From Acidobacteriaceae bacterium (GTDB taxonomy: Bacteria > Acidobacteriota > Terriglobia > Terriglobales > Acidobacteriaceae), in assembly GCA_028283625.1 (NCBI GenBank), contig JAPWKG010000011.1, positions 1 through 32,135 of the forward strand: 32,135 bases of DNA. Direction: 5' to 3'. A program made the position numbers and the translations under genes. Shown here in pieces: positions 14,551 through 24,090 of this stretch. Positions within the stretch are counted from its first letter, which is position 1. Every line of letters begins with the position of its first letter. The notes below the pieces were generated by a model, which was not told the origin of the DNA, did no database searches, and saw only the letters and a program-made list of their open reading frames with translations.

Positions 14551-15630
14551 ATGGAACAGAACCTCGCGCCTACATCCGCCTCGCCTTCCTTCACACCGCA
14601 GCCCAAACCAAACCCGGTCTTCTTCGGACGTTTCGGTCTGCGCGCCGGCTATGGCATCGCGATCTTCCTTGTGGCCGCCCTAGCGTTGATGACTCTCGGC
14701 AGCATCTTCAGCATTGCGGCCAGCGGCAACATGAAAGCCGTCATGAACGCGCGTGCCAACGCCCAAGCGCATCCGCAGGCTCCTCATCCGCACCTTCATA
14801 TTGACTTCACGCCGGCACTGCCCATCGTGCAGGACGGCATCACGTTTCTGGGCATGCTGGGTGTCTGCTGGTTCTTCTCCCGCGGAGAAGAACGTCCCCT
14901 CCGCTCCTACGGCCTGGGACGTAACCGCGTGCGCGACCTTCTCCCCGGAGCATTCTGGGGCCTGGCCATGATGAGCGCGCTCATACTCGTGCTCAGAACC
15001 GGCGGCTGGCTTATCTTCGATGGCCGCAACCTTGCAGGCTTCGGTGCGCTTCGATACGGTCTTGCCTGGCTGCTCGCCTTCCTCCTCGTCGGCTTCTCCG
15101 AGGAGTACATGTTCCGCGGCTATCTCCAGTTCGCGCTCACGCGCGGCATGTGGGGAGCCGCCCGAGCCCTCGCACCCACGGCGCCCCGCGCCGCCGCATT
15201 CTGGATCGCCGCCACCCTGCTCTCCCTGCTCTTCGCCTGCGCCCACATCAGCAACGGAGGCGAGACCATGCTGGGAATCGCTCAGGTCTTCTTCGCCGGC
15301 ATGGTCTTCTGCTACGGTCTCTGGCGCACCGGCTCGCTCTGGTGGACCGTCGGCTTTCACATGACCTGGGACTGGGCACAGAGCTTCCTCTTCGGCGTAG
15401 CCGACAGCGGAAACGTCTCCTTCGGACGCCTCTTCAACACGCATCCCGCAGGCAATCCTCTGCTTTCCGGCGGAACCACCGGACCGGAAGGCTCCTTGTT
15501 GTCGACCGCCGCCCTTGCGCTTACGCTCCTTGTCCTCCGCCTGACCACGCGGCCGGGCGCGCAGCCGGAAATTCTTCCGGTGGAACCAGAGGCGTTGCCC
15601 CCAGGCCAGTTCCACAACGAGCTCCCCTAG
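14551..15630 (+). CDS. CPBP-family intramembrane metalloprotease
   Basis: A membrane protein of 359 residues with about eight hydrophobic segments and the three CPBP (Abi/Rce1-type) motifs: EEYMFRG at 184-190 (EExxxR), FACAH ending at His232 (FxxxH) and HMTWD at 270-274 (HxxxD instead of the more common HxxxN). The family includes CAAX prenyl proteases in eukaryotes; bacterial members are mostly of unknown substrate, some acting in bacteriocin immunity. The N-terminal 25 residues are Pro-rich and cytoplasmic, before the first helix (GYGIAIFLVAALALMTLGSI). I chose ATG 14551 (MEQNLAP); the frame is also open to an ATG at 14458, which would add 31 residues that overlap the leader of the opposite DHH gene. 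The penicillin-acylase gene begins 12-15 bases after the stop, so they form an operon. Confidence 0.9.
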   Translation: MEQNLAPTSASPSFTPQPKPNPVFFGRFGLRAGYGIAIFLVAALALMTLGSIFSIAASGNMKAVMNARANAQAHPQAPHPHLHIDFTPALPIVQDGITFLGMLGVCWFFSRGEERPLRSYGLGRNRVRDLLPGAFWGLAMMSALILVLRTGGWLIFDGRNLAGFGALRYGLAWLLAFLLVGFSEEYMFRGYLQFALTRGMWGAARALAPTAPRAAAFWIAATLLSLLFACAHISNGGETMLGIAQVFFAGMVFCYGLWRTGSLWWTVGFHMTWDWAQSFLFGVADSGNVSFGRLFNTHPAGNPLLSGGTTGPEGSLLSTAALALTLLVLRLTTRPGAQPEILPVEPEALPPGQFHNELP

Positions 15631-15645
15631 AATCTACCTTCAGTG

Positions 15646-18621
15646 ATGAACTCGTTTCCGCCCGAAAACCAGGACAATCGCGCGGAGAACGAGCTTCCGC
15701 AAGAGCCGCGTCTGGCAACCAGACGCAACGCCTTTGACGACACCGACGAGCACGAGCGCCCTTCCTCCCCGCGTCCTGCTCTTCGTCGCGCCCAGACAAC
15801 GCCTGTACGCGAGTCTTCCGCACCGCGTACAGATCGCAGCAGCGCGCGCCGTCTGTGGTTACACCGCGCCGCTCTGAGCGCTGCCGCGCTTGCCTGCCTC
15901 GGCGCAATCGGCCTCATGGGCCTCACGCTTGAGCTGCGGCATCAGGTTCATCTTTCGCAACCGCAGCTCGACGGCACGCTTCACGTCACCGGTCTGCAGC
16001 AGCCCGTCTCCGTCACGCGCGACGCGCAGGGTGTGCCTTCGCTGCAGGCGGCCTCGTTGCAGGACCTCTTGTTTGCGCAGGGCTACGTGGCCGCGCAGGA
16101 CCGCCTCTGGCAGATGGATCTGCTGCGCCGCCACGCATCAGGCGAGCTGGCTGCCATTCTTGGCCGCTCCATGGTCGACCACGACAAGCAGCAACGCATT
16201 CTCAGCCTGCGTCAGGCCGCCGACAACGCACTCGCCGCCATGCCTGCGGACCAGCGTGCGCAGCTCGATGCCTACGCTCACGGCGTCAACGCCTTCCTCG
16301 ACACGCACAAAGGCTCTCTGCCGGTTGAGTTTTCGCTGCTGCACTACACCCCCGAGCCCTGGCAGCCGCGCGACTCCATGCTGGTACTGCTCGTGCTTTG
16401 GCAGGACCTCACCACAAGCTTCCCCACCAAGCTGAACCGTGAGGCGCTCAGCGCCCACCTGCCCGCCGAACTACTCGAAGACATCTATCCCGTCGGCAGC
16501 TTCCGCGACCGCGTTGCAGCCCAGCCGCGCGCCGAGCTCTCCTCACCGGTTGAGTCCATCGACCAGATTCCGCTCGACTCGACCCAGAGTCTGCTCTCCC
16601 TGCCCCAAGACCTGCTGCACCGCGCGCAGGCGGTTACCGGAGAAAGCTGCGACGATTGCCGCGCCGGCTCCAACAACTGGGCTGTCAGCGGAGCGCACAC
16701 CGCCACCGGGCGTCCGCTGCTCTCAAACGACATGCACCTTGCGCTGTCTCTGCCAGATATCTGGTACACCGCGGCGCTGCACACGCAGGGCCTGAACGTG
16801 GAAGGCTTCACCCTTCCCGGCCTTCCCTTCGTCCTCGCAGGCCGCAACGAGCACGTCGCCTGGAGCGAAACCAATCTCGGCGCCGACGTTCAGGACGTCT
16901 ACGTCGAGCACCTGCGCGGCAGCGGCAGCAGCACCCAATACCAGAAGCCCGACGGCAACTGGGCGCCGGTCACACACCGGCAGGAAACCATTCGCGTTCG
17001 CGGTGGCTTCAACGTAACATTCGACGTGCAGAGCACGGAGCATTCTCTGGGGACCCAGCCCTTGAGCACCCCGCTCATCACACCGCTGTACCCGCGGGAA
17101 AAGCGCTCGCTCTCGCTGGCATGGACCGCCTACAGCCCGGCCGCGCTCTCCACACCCCTGCTCGCGCTCAATCAGGCCAGCAATGGAACAGAGCTGGTCG
17201 CCGCCGCCTCACACATCGGCGGTCCTTCGCTGAACATCGTTTATGCGGACGATCAGGGACACATCGGCTACCACGCCATCGGCGTCATCCCCGTGCGCGG
17301 CTCGCAGGAACGCCGCCCGCGCAACCTGCCTGCTCTCGATCTCGGCCAGCCTGCGCCCCCCGAGCAGGAGGTCACACCTGTTCCCGAAGACGAGCCCGAG
17401 ACCGAACTGCGTACTCCCTTTGCCCCACCGCAGTTGATCCTCGCCGCCTGGAGCCCGCAACGCCACCACCGTGGGCATGCTCTGCCCCCGCAGCTCCATG
17501 AGCCCCGGCATATTCCCAGGCAGGCCGAAAAGCTCCGTCCCGAGCCTGAACCCGCCGCTCCCGCTCCAGTCGTGATCGACTACACCATCGGCACCGCGAT
17601 TGCGAACACCCCCGTGGATGCGCTCAATTCTGCCGAGCAGTGGAACGGAACGATTCCCTACGATCAGCTTCCGTCCATCGTCGATCCCGCCAACGGAATT
17701 CTAGCCACCGCCAACTCCCGCATCACGCCGGAAAACTACCCCTACGCTATCTCCGATAACTGGGCCGACCCCTACCGCGTGGAGCGCATCTACCAGGTAC
17801 TGCACGGTCGCGACAAACTCAGCGCAGCCGACATGCTCTCGCTTGAGATGGATGCTCATTCGGAGTTCGATCAGTTCCTCGCACAGCGTCTGGCCTATGC
17901 CATCGATCACGCCCAGGTCACCCGGCAACACCCCGAGCTGCGCACCGCCGCCGACCTGCTGCGGCGCTTCGACGGCAAAATGACAACCGGCTCGGCAGCC
18001 GCCTCCATCGTCTCCGCCGTGCAGCAGCCCCTCATGCAGGACCTCATCGCAGCAAAGATCTGCCAGCGCGACCATCTCAAACCCGGCAGCAAAAACGCAC
18101 AGCAGATCGCCGCGCTCTATCACTGGGGCGAGCACAACACCGCGCTGGAGCTTTTGCTGCTTCACCAACCGGCTCGCTGGTTGCCGCAGGGCTACTCCAA
18201 CTGGAACGAGTTCCTCGCCGGCGAAACCTATGCAGCGCTCAGGCAGGCACATGCGCCGCGCGATCTGGCGCACTGGAGCTACGGCTCGCAGCACCGCCAG
18301 GTGATCGCTCATCCAGTCTTCGGCACGCACATCCGTTTCTTCTCCTGGCTGCTGGGCACGCAGGCCAGCCTGAAGCCATACCCGGTCGATGGCGACGCCA
18401 CCACCGTTCACGCAACAGGCAAGAGCTTCGGTCCCAGCGAGCGCTTCACCGCGGACCTTTCCTCGCCCGACGCAACGCTGGCCAACATCACCACCGGAGA
18501 GAGCGGACAACCCGGCAGCACACACTACACCGACCAGCTCAAGGCCTACGTTCAGGGACAAAGCTTCGCGCTGCCGCTGCAACACAGCACCGCCGTGCAT
18601 ACCTTGACGCTCGAGCCCTAG
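15646..18621 (+). CDS. Penicillin acylase family protein (Ntn hydrolase), membrane-anchored
   Basis: A large N-terminal-nucleophile amidohydrolase of 991 residues. Family members cut amide bonds of penicillins, acyl-homoserine lactones or other N-acyl compounds after self-cleavage into two chains. Residues about 73-95 form a membrane anchor (AALSAAALACLGAIGLMGL), after a 70-residue charged cytoplasmic tail. The alpha region has GVPSLQAASLQDLLFAQGYV and AAQDRLWQMDLLRR. The self-cleavage site and nucleophile are Ser342 in CRAGSNNWAVSG, followed by TATGRPLLSNDMHL. Further family blocks are LPGLPFVLAGRNEHVAWSET and ANGILATANSRI. An extra Pro/Glu/Arg-rich segment at about residues 549-645 is not typical of the family. 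The substrate is unknown. A GTG at 15643 is directly before the chosen ATG. Confidence 0.92.
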   Translation: MNSFPPENQDNRAENELPQEPRLATRRNAFDDTDEHERPSSPRPALRRAQTTPVRESSAPRTDRSSARRLWLHRAALSAAALACLGAIGLMGLTLELRHQVHLSQPQLDGTLHVTGLQQPVSVTRDAQGVPSLQAASLQDLLFAQGYVAAQDRLWQMDLLRRHASGELAAILGRSMVDHDKQQRILSLRQAADNALAAMPADQRAQLDAYAHGVNAFLDTHKGSLPVEFSLLHYTPEPWQPRDSMLVLLVLWQDLTTSFPTKLNREALSAHLPAELLEDIYPVGSFRDRVAAQPRAELSSPVESIDQIPLDSTQSLLSLPQDLLHRAQAVTGESCDDCRAGSNNWAVSGAHTATGRPLLSNDMHLALSLPDIWYTAALHTQGLNVEGFTLPGLPFVLAGRNEHVAWSETNLGADVQDVYVEHLRGSGSSTQYQKPDGNWAPVTHRQETIRVRGGFNVTFDVQSTEHSLGTQPLSTPLITPLYPREKRSLSLAWTAYSPAALSTPLLALNQASNGTELVAAASHIGGPSLNIVYADDQGHIGYHAIGVIPVRGSQERRPRNLPALDLGQPAPPEQEVTPVPEDEPETELRTPFAPPQLILAAWSPQRHHRGHALPPQLHEPRHIPRQAEKLRPEPEPAAPAPVVIDYTIGTAIANTPVDALNSAEQWNGTIPYDQLPSIVDPANGILATANSRITPENYPYAISDNWADPYRVERIYQVLHGRDKLSAADMLSLEMDAHSEFDQFLAQRLAYAIDHAQVTRQHPELRTAADLLRRFDGKMTTGSAAASIVSAVQQPLMQDLIAAKICQRDHLKPGSKNAQQIAALYHWGEHNTALELLLLHQPARWLPQGYSNWNEFLAGETYAALRQAHAPRDLAHWSYGSQHRQVIAHPVFGTHIRFFSWLLGTQASLKPYPVDGDATTVHATGKSFGPSERFTADLSSPDATLANITTGESGQPGSTHYTDQLKAYVQGQSFALPLQHSTAVHTLTLEP

Positions 18622-18661
18622 CCCCGCCTGCGGTCGCACCGCTCAGGCAGAATGGAAGACG

Positions 18662-20422
18662 ATGCCCCGCTCGACGCGCCCATCGTTGCTGCCCTGGTAC
18701 ACCGGTCTCGCCCTGCTCGCAGCGCTGTGCGCCATGCCTCTGTGGCGAGCAGGAGCCTCCTGCGGCCACGACTTCGTCTTCCATCTCACCAGCTGGCTCA
18801 ACGCCGCCCAGGAGTTTCGCCACGGCGCACTTTATCCCTCCTGGGCCAGCGCCGCCGCGTATAACGCCGGAGAGCCGCGCTTCCTCTTCTACCCTCCGCT
18901 TTCGTGGGCTCTTGGCGCTCTGCTCACGCTCACAGCTCCCTTCGCGCACGTCCCAGCGCTCTTCACAACGCTGGGGCTGCTCGCGGCCGGCGGCTCGTTC
19001 TTCGCCGTCGCTCGGCGCTTCGTAAGCGATCACGCAGCTTTCCTGGCCGCCGCGCTCTACCTTGCCAATCCGTACATGCTCTTCACCGCGTTCGAGCGAA
19101 CCGCCTACGGGGAATTGCTGGCAGCGGTCTGGGCTCCCTGGCTGATCGGCGCCATACTCGCCCCAAAGCTTCGCGCCGCCGCTATCGCCTGGCCACTGGC
19201 CCTGCTCTGGCTCAGCAACGACCCCGCCGCGGTCATGGCCAGCTACGCCGTCGCACTGCTGGCCGCCGTTCGCCTGCTGCAACAAAAACTCGCCCACCAG
19301 CCGCTTGTCCCCCTGCTGCGCAGCGTGCTCGGGGGCACAGCCCTCGGCCTGACGCTTCCGGCGTTTTATCTGTTCCCCGTGCTCTGGCAACGGCACTTCG
19401 TCGAAATCGATATGGTGCTCACACCGGGCCTCAGCATCCCATCCAACTTTCTCTTCGCGCACACTCCCGATGCGGCGCATGACCGCGTCAACGCGCAGGT
19501 CAGTGTTCTGGCCCTCGGCCTGCTGGCGGTCACTCTTCTTGCTCTGGCGGCAGCCGCCTGGCAAAACACCAGAGCGAACTCCTCAACCTCTTCCTCCGGA
19601 GCCACCCAGCGCCGCCTCCTAGCTCCGCTGCTGGTGATGACCGTAACCATCGCCTTCCTCTTCGAGCCGCTCTCCCTTCCGCTCTGGATGCATCTGCCGG
19701 AACTCCGCTTCCTGCAGTTCACCTGGCGTCTGCTGATGCTGCTCGCCGTCATCGCCGCTCTCGCCTGCGCGTTGCTGGCGCAGCGTCTGCGTCCGCGTCT
19801 GGCCCTGCTGCTGGCTCCCGTTGCCGTGCTTGGGCTGAGCCTCTTTCCTGCAACGGGCTACATCTCCGCCTGCCCCGCAGACGAGTCCCCTGCGACACTC
19901 GAACGCAACTTCCAGACCTCTCACGGCACGCTTCCCACCGACGAGTACACCCCGCAGGGAGCCGACAACGACTACCTGCGTTTCGACGACCCCGGCTACT
20001 GGCTCGCCACCAACCCCGCCGCCTTCGCCCCCGGCACCGAGGCAAACCCCAACGCCGAGCACCCGGACCTGGACTTCGGCGAGCCCGCGCCAGCCAAAAC
20101 CCTCTCGCACCCTGCTCCCCACCACCTCGAGCTGGAGCTTCGCGCCCCTGCCACACTGGTGCTGAACCTGCGCGAGTACCCGGAGTGGAAGGTGCTGCGC
20201 AACGGCCTTCCCCTCACCGAGCGCACCCAGCGCGACGACGGCCTGCTCGCCCTCCCGCTCCCTGCCGGCCGCTCCGTGATCGATATTCGATGGCGCAGCG
20301 GATGGGACCGTCGCCTCGGGGCGATTGTCAGCCTGCTCGCCCTCTCCCTTCTGCTCGTTTTGCTTCTGCGCTCGCGTAGAATCAAAGCTGAATCATGTCC
20401 GTCGATGTCCAATCCCTGCTGA
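18662..20422 (+). CDS. Polytopic membrane protein, PTPS-related (YfhO/glycosyltransferase-like) family
   Basis: A 586-residue integral membrane protein with roughly ten to twelve hydrophobic segments. The N-terminal signature GHDFVFHLTSWLNAAQEFRH, with LYPSW and FLFYPPLSWALGALL after it, is that of the '6-pyruvoyl-tetrahydropterin synthase-related' membrane domain. Despite that name it is not an enzyme of pterin synthesis; the fold resembles GT-C-type glycosyltransferases and YfhO. The C-terminal 150 residues (from about residue 400) are mostly soluble and probably outside, with a beta-rich LELRAPATLVLNLREYPEW segment, and then one last helix (LGAIVSLLALSLLLVLLL). Its role is unknown; envelope glycan or lipid-linked sugar transfer is a family-based guess. 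Its 3' end overlaps the ispA start by 28 bases, so the two are co-expressed. Confidence 0.82.
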   Translation: MPRSTRPSLLPWYTGLALLAALCAMPLWRAGASCGHDFVFHLTSWLNAAQEFRHGALYPSWASAAAYNAGEPRFLFYPPLSWALGALLTLTAPFAHVPALFTTLGLLAAGGSFFAVARRFVSDHAAFLAAALYLANPYMLFTAFERTAYGELLAAVWAPWLIGAILAPKLRAAAIAWPLALLWLSNDPAAVMASYAVALLAAVRLLQQKLAHQPLVPLLRSVLGGTALGLTLPAFYLFPVLWQRHFVEIDMVLTPGLSIPSNFLFAHTPDAAHDRVNAQVSVLALGLLAVTLLALAAAAWQNTRANSSTSSSGATQRRLLAPLLVMTVTIAFLFEPLSLPLWMHLPELRFLQFTWRLLMLLAVIAALACALLAQRLRPRLALLLAPVAVLGLSLFPATGYISACPADESPATLERNFQTSHGTLPTDEYTPQGADNDYLRFDDPGYWLATNPAAFAPGTEANPNAEHPDLDFGEPAPAKTLSHPAPHHLELELRAPATLVLNLREYPEWKVLRNGLPLTERTQRDDGLLALPLPAGRSVIDIRWRSGWDRRLGAIVSLLALSLLLVLLLRSRRIKAESCPSMSNPC

Positions 20423-21372
20423 AGACCGGCGTCTCCGTAACCGACGCAGCGCTTGAACGCCTGCTGCCTGCGGCTACCACGCCTCCGAGTTCTATCCACC
20501 GCGCTATGCGCCACTCCACGTTTGCCGGAGGCAAGCGCCTGCGTCCCATTCTGGCGATGGAAGCGGCTCGCGCCGTGGCTGGCGTGCTGCCGGAAAGCGC
20601 AGCAGAGTTGGGTTCGGCCCTTGAGATGGTCCACACCTATTCGCTGATCCACGACGATCTTCCGGCGCTGGATAACGACGACCTGCGCCGCGGCAAGCCC
20701 ACCTGCCACGTCGTCTACGGCGAAGCCATCGCAATCCTCGCCGGCGACGCCTTGCAGACGCTCGCCTTCCAGACCCTCGCGCAGCTGCCCGCGCCGGCAC
20801 CCACCGTGGTGGAGATCCTCCGCGAACTCTCCTTCGCCATCGGCACAGGAGTCGGCCCCGTCCCCGGCAGCGATACCCCCGGCGAGCTACCTTCCGGCAT
20901 GATCGGCGGACAGGTCATGGATATCGAGGGCGAAGGACAGAAGCCGACCGCCGCCACCGTGGAGCGGATTCACCGCGCTAAAACCGGGGCGCTCATCACC
21001 ACCTCGATCGTCTGCGGCGGACTGCTCGGCCTCGGCTACTGCCTCTCAAACCCCGAGGCTAAAACCGGCTTCACCTGCTCCCACTCCGACGCCATCAGCG
21101 CCCTGCGCGTCTTTGGCGAAAAGGCCGGTCTCGCCTTCCAGATCGTCGACGACGTTCTGGACATGACCCAGACCTCCGAGCAGCTCGGCAAAACCGCCGG
21201 CAAAGATACGGCGACGGAAAAGTCCACCTGGCCGGCCGTCTTCGGAATCGAGCAGTCGATCAAGGACGCTGAGGCGCTGATCGCCGACGCCTTCGCCGCC
21301 CTGGCTCCCTTCGGAGAAGCCGCCGCGCCGCTCAAGGCTCTGGCCAGCTATCTGGTCGACCGAAATCACTAA
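20395..21372 (+). CDS. ispA: Farnesyl/geranyl diphosphate synthase (trans-prenyltransferase)
   Basis: Head-to-tail isoprenyl diphosphate synthase of 325 residues. The first aspartate-rich motif is DDLPALD at 87-93 within SLIHDDLPALDNDDLRRGKP, which is the two-residue-inserted DDxxxxD type of bacterial FPP synthases. The second motif is VDDVLD at about 252. GGKRLRPIL (residues 44-52), the CHVVYGEAIAILAGDALQ block and GQVMDIEGEG are also conserved. The product is most likely farnesyl diphosphate, the substrate for UppS encoded at 2305-3216; a C20 product cannot be excluded. It starts with ATG 20395 inside the end of the preceding gene, implying translational coupling. After the stop, a short stem CCGGGG/CCCCGG (21395-21423) without a T run separates it from ftsQ. 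Confidence 0.94.
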   Translation: MSVDVQSLLKTGVSVTDAALERLLPAATTPPSSIHRAMRHSTFAGGKRLRPILAMEAARAVAGVLPESAAELGSALEMVHTYSLIHDDLPALDNDDLRRGKPTCHVVYGEAIAILAGDALQTLAFQTLAQLPAPAPTVVEILRELSFAIGTGVGPVPGSDTPGELPSGMIGGQVMDIEGEGQKPTAATVERIHRAKTGALITTSIVCGGLLGLGYCLSNPEAKTGFTCSHSDAISALRVFGEKAGLAFQIVDDVLDMTQTSEQLGKTAGKDTATEKSTWPAVFGIEQSIKDAEALIADAFAALAPFGEAAAPLKALASYLVDRNH

Positions 21373-21516
21373 CGTTCTGTTCTTCTTTGGCAATCCGGGG
21401 CAGAGAGATGGTTCCCTCCCCGGTACCACCCTCAAAATCCTACCCCACACGCTGCAAACCCCTTCATATACTCAAGGCTGGCGATTCTCCAGCGGCCTTG
21501 CTCGGGCTAACGGAAG

Positions 21517-22779
21517 ATGAAGTTGCGGTTCAGAAGCGGATCAGCGGCGCTTGAAACGCCGGAGGGCACACCTGCCCCCGAGGCGGATCAACCAGTGACC
21601 AGCGTTCACGAGACGCAGGCGCTCCGCGAACCCGCGCCTGCAGGAGCCTTCCAGCGCGGACGGTTTCACGACGAAGAAGCAAGCTACGAGGAAGAGCCCT
21701 ACGTTCCGCGCCGCGGAGAGCAGATGAAGTTCAACTGGCGGACCAGCGTGCCCAAGTCCGTCGGCGGACGCATCGTTGCTCTCTCCGGCGGCCTGCTGAT
21801 TCTGGGCGCATTCACCGTCGCTCTTGCCGCCGTGCGACACTCTCTGCTGCACGACGAGCGCTTCACCATCGCGACCTCCTCCGACATCGAAATCTCCGGC
21901 AACGAGCACCTGACGCGCGGCCAGCTGCTGAGCGTCTTCGGGGCCGATCTTGAACGCAACATCTTCAAGGTGCCTCTGGCCGAGCGCCGCGCAGACCTCG
22001 AACGCCTGCCCTGGGTACAGCACGCCACCGTCATGCGCCTGCTGCCCAACCACCTGCGCATCGCCATCACGGAGCGCACGCCCGTTGCCTTCGTCCGCCA
22101 GGGAACACAGCTCGGTCTGGTGGACGCCACCGGCGTTCTGCTCGACATGCCTTCGGAGTCCGCAGGCGACCCTCACTACTCCTTCCCCGTACTGACCGGC
22201 CTCAACCCGGAAGACCAACCCGCCACCCGCGCCGCGCGCATGGCGGTGTATGCCAAGTTCATGAAGGAGCTCGGCGGCAATGACGACGCCGCCAAATCGC
22301 GCACCGACTCCCTCAGCGAGGTCGACGTCTCCAACCCCGAAGACGTCAAAGCGCTCGTAGCCTCCGGAGGTTCCGATATCCTCGTGCACTTCGGCGATGA
22401 GCAATTCCTTGAGCGCTACAACGAGTTCCAGCAGCACCTGCCCGAGTGGCGCTCGCAGTACCCCAAGCTGGCCTCGGCCGACATGCGGTATGAGCGTCAG
22501 GTCGTGCTGGAAATGGCCAAGGGAGCTGACGTGCCCTCAGGCGCTCCCGCTGCTGCTCCAGAGGCCAAGCCCGCACCGGTCGCCGCCGCACCGGCTCCAG
22601 GCACATCTTCCGTCGCAAAGGCCGCGCCGAGGCCCGTCGCACATCCCGTGGCACATCCAGCGCACGAGGCCAGCCGCGCCGTAATCTCCCACAAGCTGAT
22701 GGCCGAAAAGCTGGCGCGTGCGCGCGCAGCCGCCGGCAAGCACGTACCGCCAACTCATCCCTCGCAGGTAAACCAATGA
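21517..22779 (+). CDS. ftsQ: Cell division protein FtsQ/DivIB
   Basis: Bitopic divisome protein that links FtsL/FtsB and regulates septal peptidoglycan synthesis. The 84-residue cytoplasmic N-terminus is acidic and low-complexity. A single membrane helix is at about 85-106 (RIVALSGGLLILGAFTVALA). A POTRA domain follows (about 116-190; IEISGNEHLTRGQLLSVFG, RLPWVQHATVMRLLPNHLRI) and then the beta domain (ITERTPVAFVRQG; LGLVDATGVLLDMP). The last 75 residues are Ala/Pro-rich with repeated His-Pro pairs, an extension not needed for the family fold. The gene stands away from the mur/ddl genes that usually precede ftsQ. Its stop overlaps the ftsA start in ATGA, so translation of the two is coupled. 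Confidence 0.92.
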   Translation: MKLRFRSGSAALETPEGTPAPEADQPVTSVHETQALREPAPAGAFQRGRFHDEEASYEEEPYVPRRGEQMKFNWRTSVPKSVGGRIVALSGGLLILGAFTVALAAVRHSLLHDERFTIATSSDIEISGNEHLTRGQLLSVFGADLERNIFKVPLAERRADLERLPWVQHATVMRLLPNHLRIAITERTPVAFVRQGTQLGLVDATGVLLDMPSESAGDPHYSFPVLTGLNPEDQPATRAARMAVYAKFMKELGGNDDAAKSRTDSLSEVDVSNPEDVKALVASGGSDILVHFGDEQFLERYNEFQQHLPEWRSQYPKLASADMRYERQVVLEMAKGADVPSGAPAAAPEAKPAPVAAAPAPGTSSVAKAAPRPVAHPVAHPAHEASRAVISHKLMAEKLARARAAAGKHVPPTHPSQVNQ

Positions 22780-24002
22780 CCCAGCGTCTTGACAACTTGA
22801 TCACCGTGCTCGACGCAGGCAGCTCCAAGAGCTGTGTGCTCGTAGCCGAACTGGTCGATGGCGTGCTCCGTTATCGCGGGCATGGCATCGAGGCGTCCAA
22901 AGGAATGCGCCGCGGCGTCATCTCCGACCTCGGACCAGCAGCAGAGGCGATCAATCTTGCAGCGCTGACAGCGGAAAAAATCACAAAAGCTCCGATTGAA
23001 ACCACGGTCGTCGGCATCGGCGGACCGCACATGCGCGGCGTGAACTCACAAGGAGGCATCTCCATGGGCTCGCGCATGAAGGAGATCACCCGCGAAGACG
23101 TTCGCTCCGCCATCGACCGTGCCCGCTCCATCGGTCTGGCTCCCGATCGCGAGGTGCTGCACCTGCTGCCGCAGCAGTTCATTCTGGATGACCAGAGCGG
23201 CATCCACGACCCCGTAGGCATGGTCGGCAACCGGCTTGAGGTGCTACTGCATATCGCCACCTGCTCCGGATCGGCCGCACAATCTGTCGTCACCTGTGCC
23301 AACAAAGCCGGTCTCGAAGTGACAGACACCGTCTTCGAAGGTCTGGCCTCCGCAGAAGCCGTCCTCAGCGCCGACGAGCGCGAGCTCGGCGTCTGCATCG
23401 TTGACATCGGTTCCAGCTCCACCGAACTTGCCGTTTTCTTTGAAGGTTCTGTGGCCCATACCGCGGTGCTCCCCATTGGGGGCGATCACTTCACCAATGA
23501 CCTCGCTGTCGGCCTGCACGTCTCGGTTGAAGAAGCCGAACAGCTCAAGCACAAATACGGCAACTGCGTCATCACCTCGGTGCCGCAGCTCAACAAGCTC
23601 GAGGTTGGTGGCGATCTTTCGATGGGCGGACAGGGAGCACGTGTCATTCGTCAGCGATACATTGCCGAGATTCTGGAGCCGCGCGCCCGCGAGCTGCTCA
23701 CCATGCTGCGCGACAATCTGCGCAACGGGGGCGTGCTTGAAGCCATGGGCGCCGGCTGCGTCTTCACCGGTGGAGGAGCGAACCTCGTTGGTCTTCTGGA
23801 CCATGCGGAAAGCCTGCTGCGCGTCCCCGCGCGCATCGGCTACCCTGTTCCGCTCAGCCGCATGCCCAGCGAACTTGCCCGTCCGGAGTTTGCCGCAGCC
23901 ATCGGCATGCTGCTCTACACGCACCGCACTCAGGTCCGCAAAGCCAGCGAAGAGCAGGGCCTGCGCCAGAAGCTGCGCTCCATCTTCGCCGGAAGCTTCT
24001 AA
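22776..24002 (+). CDS. ftsA: Cell division protein FtsA
   Basis: Actin-like ATPase that anchors FtsZ filaments to the membrane and recruits later divisome proteins. The 408 residues show the phosphate-1 loop TVLDAGSSKSCVLVAEL, the SHS2/1C domain with VVGIGGPHMRGVNSQG, phosphate-2 CIVDIGSSSTELAVF and the adenosine motif AGCVFTGGGANLVG. The C-terminal amphipathic membrane-targeting helix is EQGLRQKLRSIFAGSF. It starts at ATG 22776, overlapping the ftsQ stop. In most bacteria ftsZ follows directly; here the next gene is a sensor kinase 88 bases later, and no ftsZ is present in the window. Confidence 0.96.
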   Translation: MTQRLDNLITVLDAGSSKSCVLVAELVDGVLRYRGHGIEASKGMRRGVISDLGPAAEAINLAALTAEKITKAPIETTVVGIGGPHMRGVNSQGGISMGSRMKEITREDVRSAIDRARSIGLAPDREVLHLLPQQFILDDQSGIHDPVGMVGNRLEVLLHIATCSGSAAQSVVTCANKAGLEVTDTVFEGLASAEAVLSADERELGVCIVDIGSSSTELAVFFEGSVAHTAVLPIGGDHFTNDLAVGLHVSVEEAEQLKHKYGNCVITSVPQLNKLEVGGDLSMGGQGARVIRQRYIAEILEPRARELLTMLRDNLRNGGVLEAMGAGCVFTGGGANLVGLLDHAESLLRVPARIGYPVPLSRMPSELARPEFAAAIGMLLYTHRTQVRKASEEQGLRQKLRSIFAGSF

Positions 24003-24090
24003 TCCCGTCCTTGCTCTGCAAGTGCAATACGCCACACTCGTCTTTACGCACGCGGACAGCTCTTTGTAAGCTGAAAGCTGTACGTCTCTC

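Noticed and set aside
14680..15615. A 311-codon minus-strand frame opposite the CPBP protease gene
   Set aside because: The translation is highly charged low-complexity sequence, and the opposite strand shows membrane helices and all protease motifs.
17701..18639. A 312-codon minus-strand frame opposite the penicillin acylase
   Set aside because: No domain pattern; it lies within the conserved C-terminal part of the acylase.
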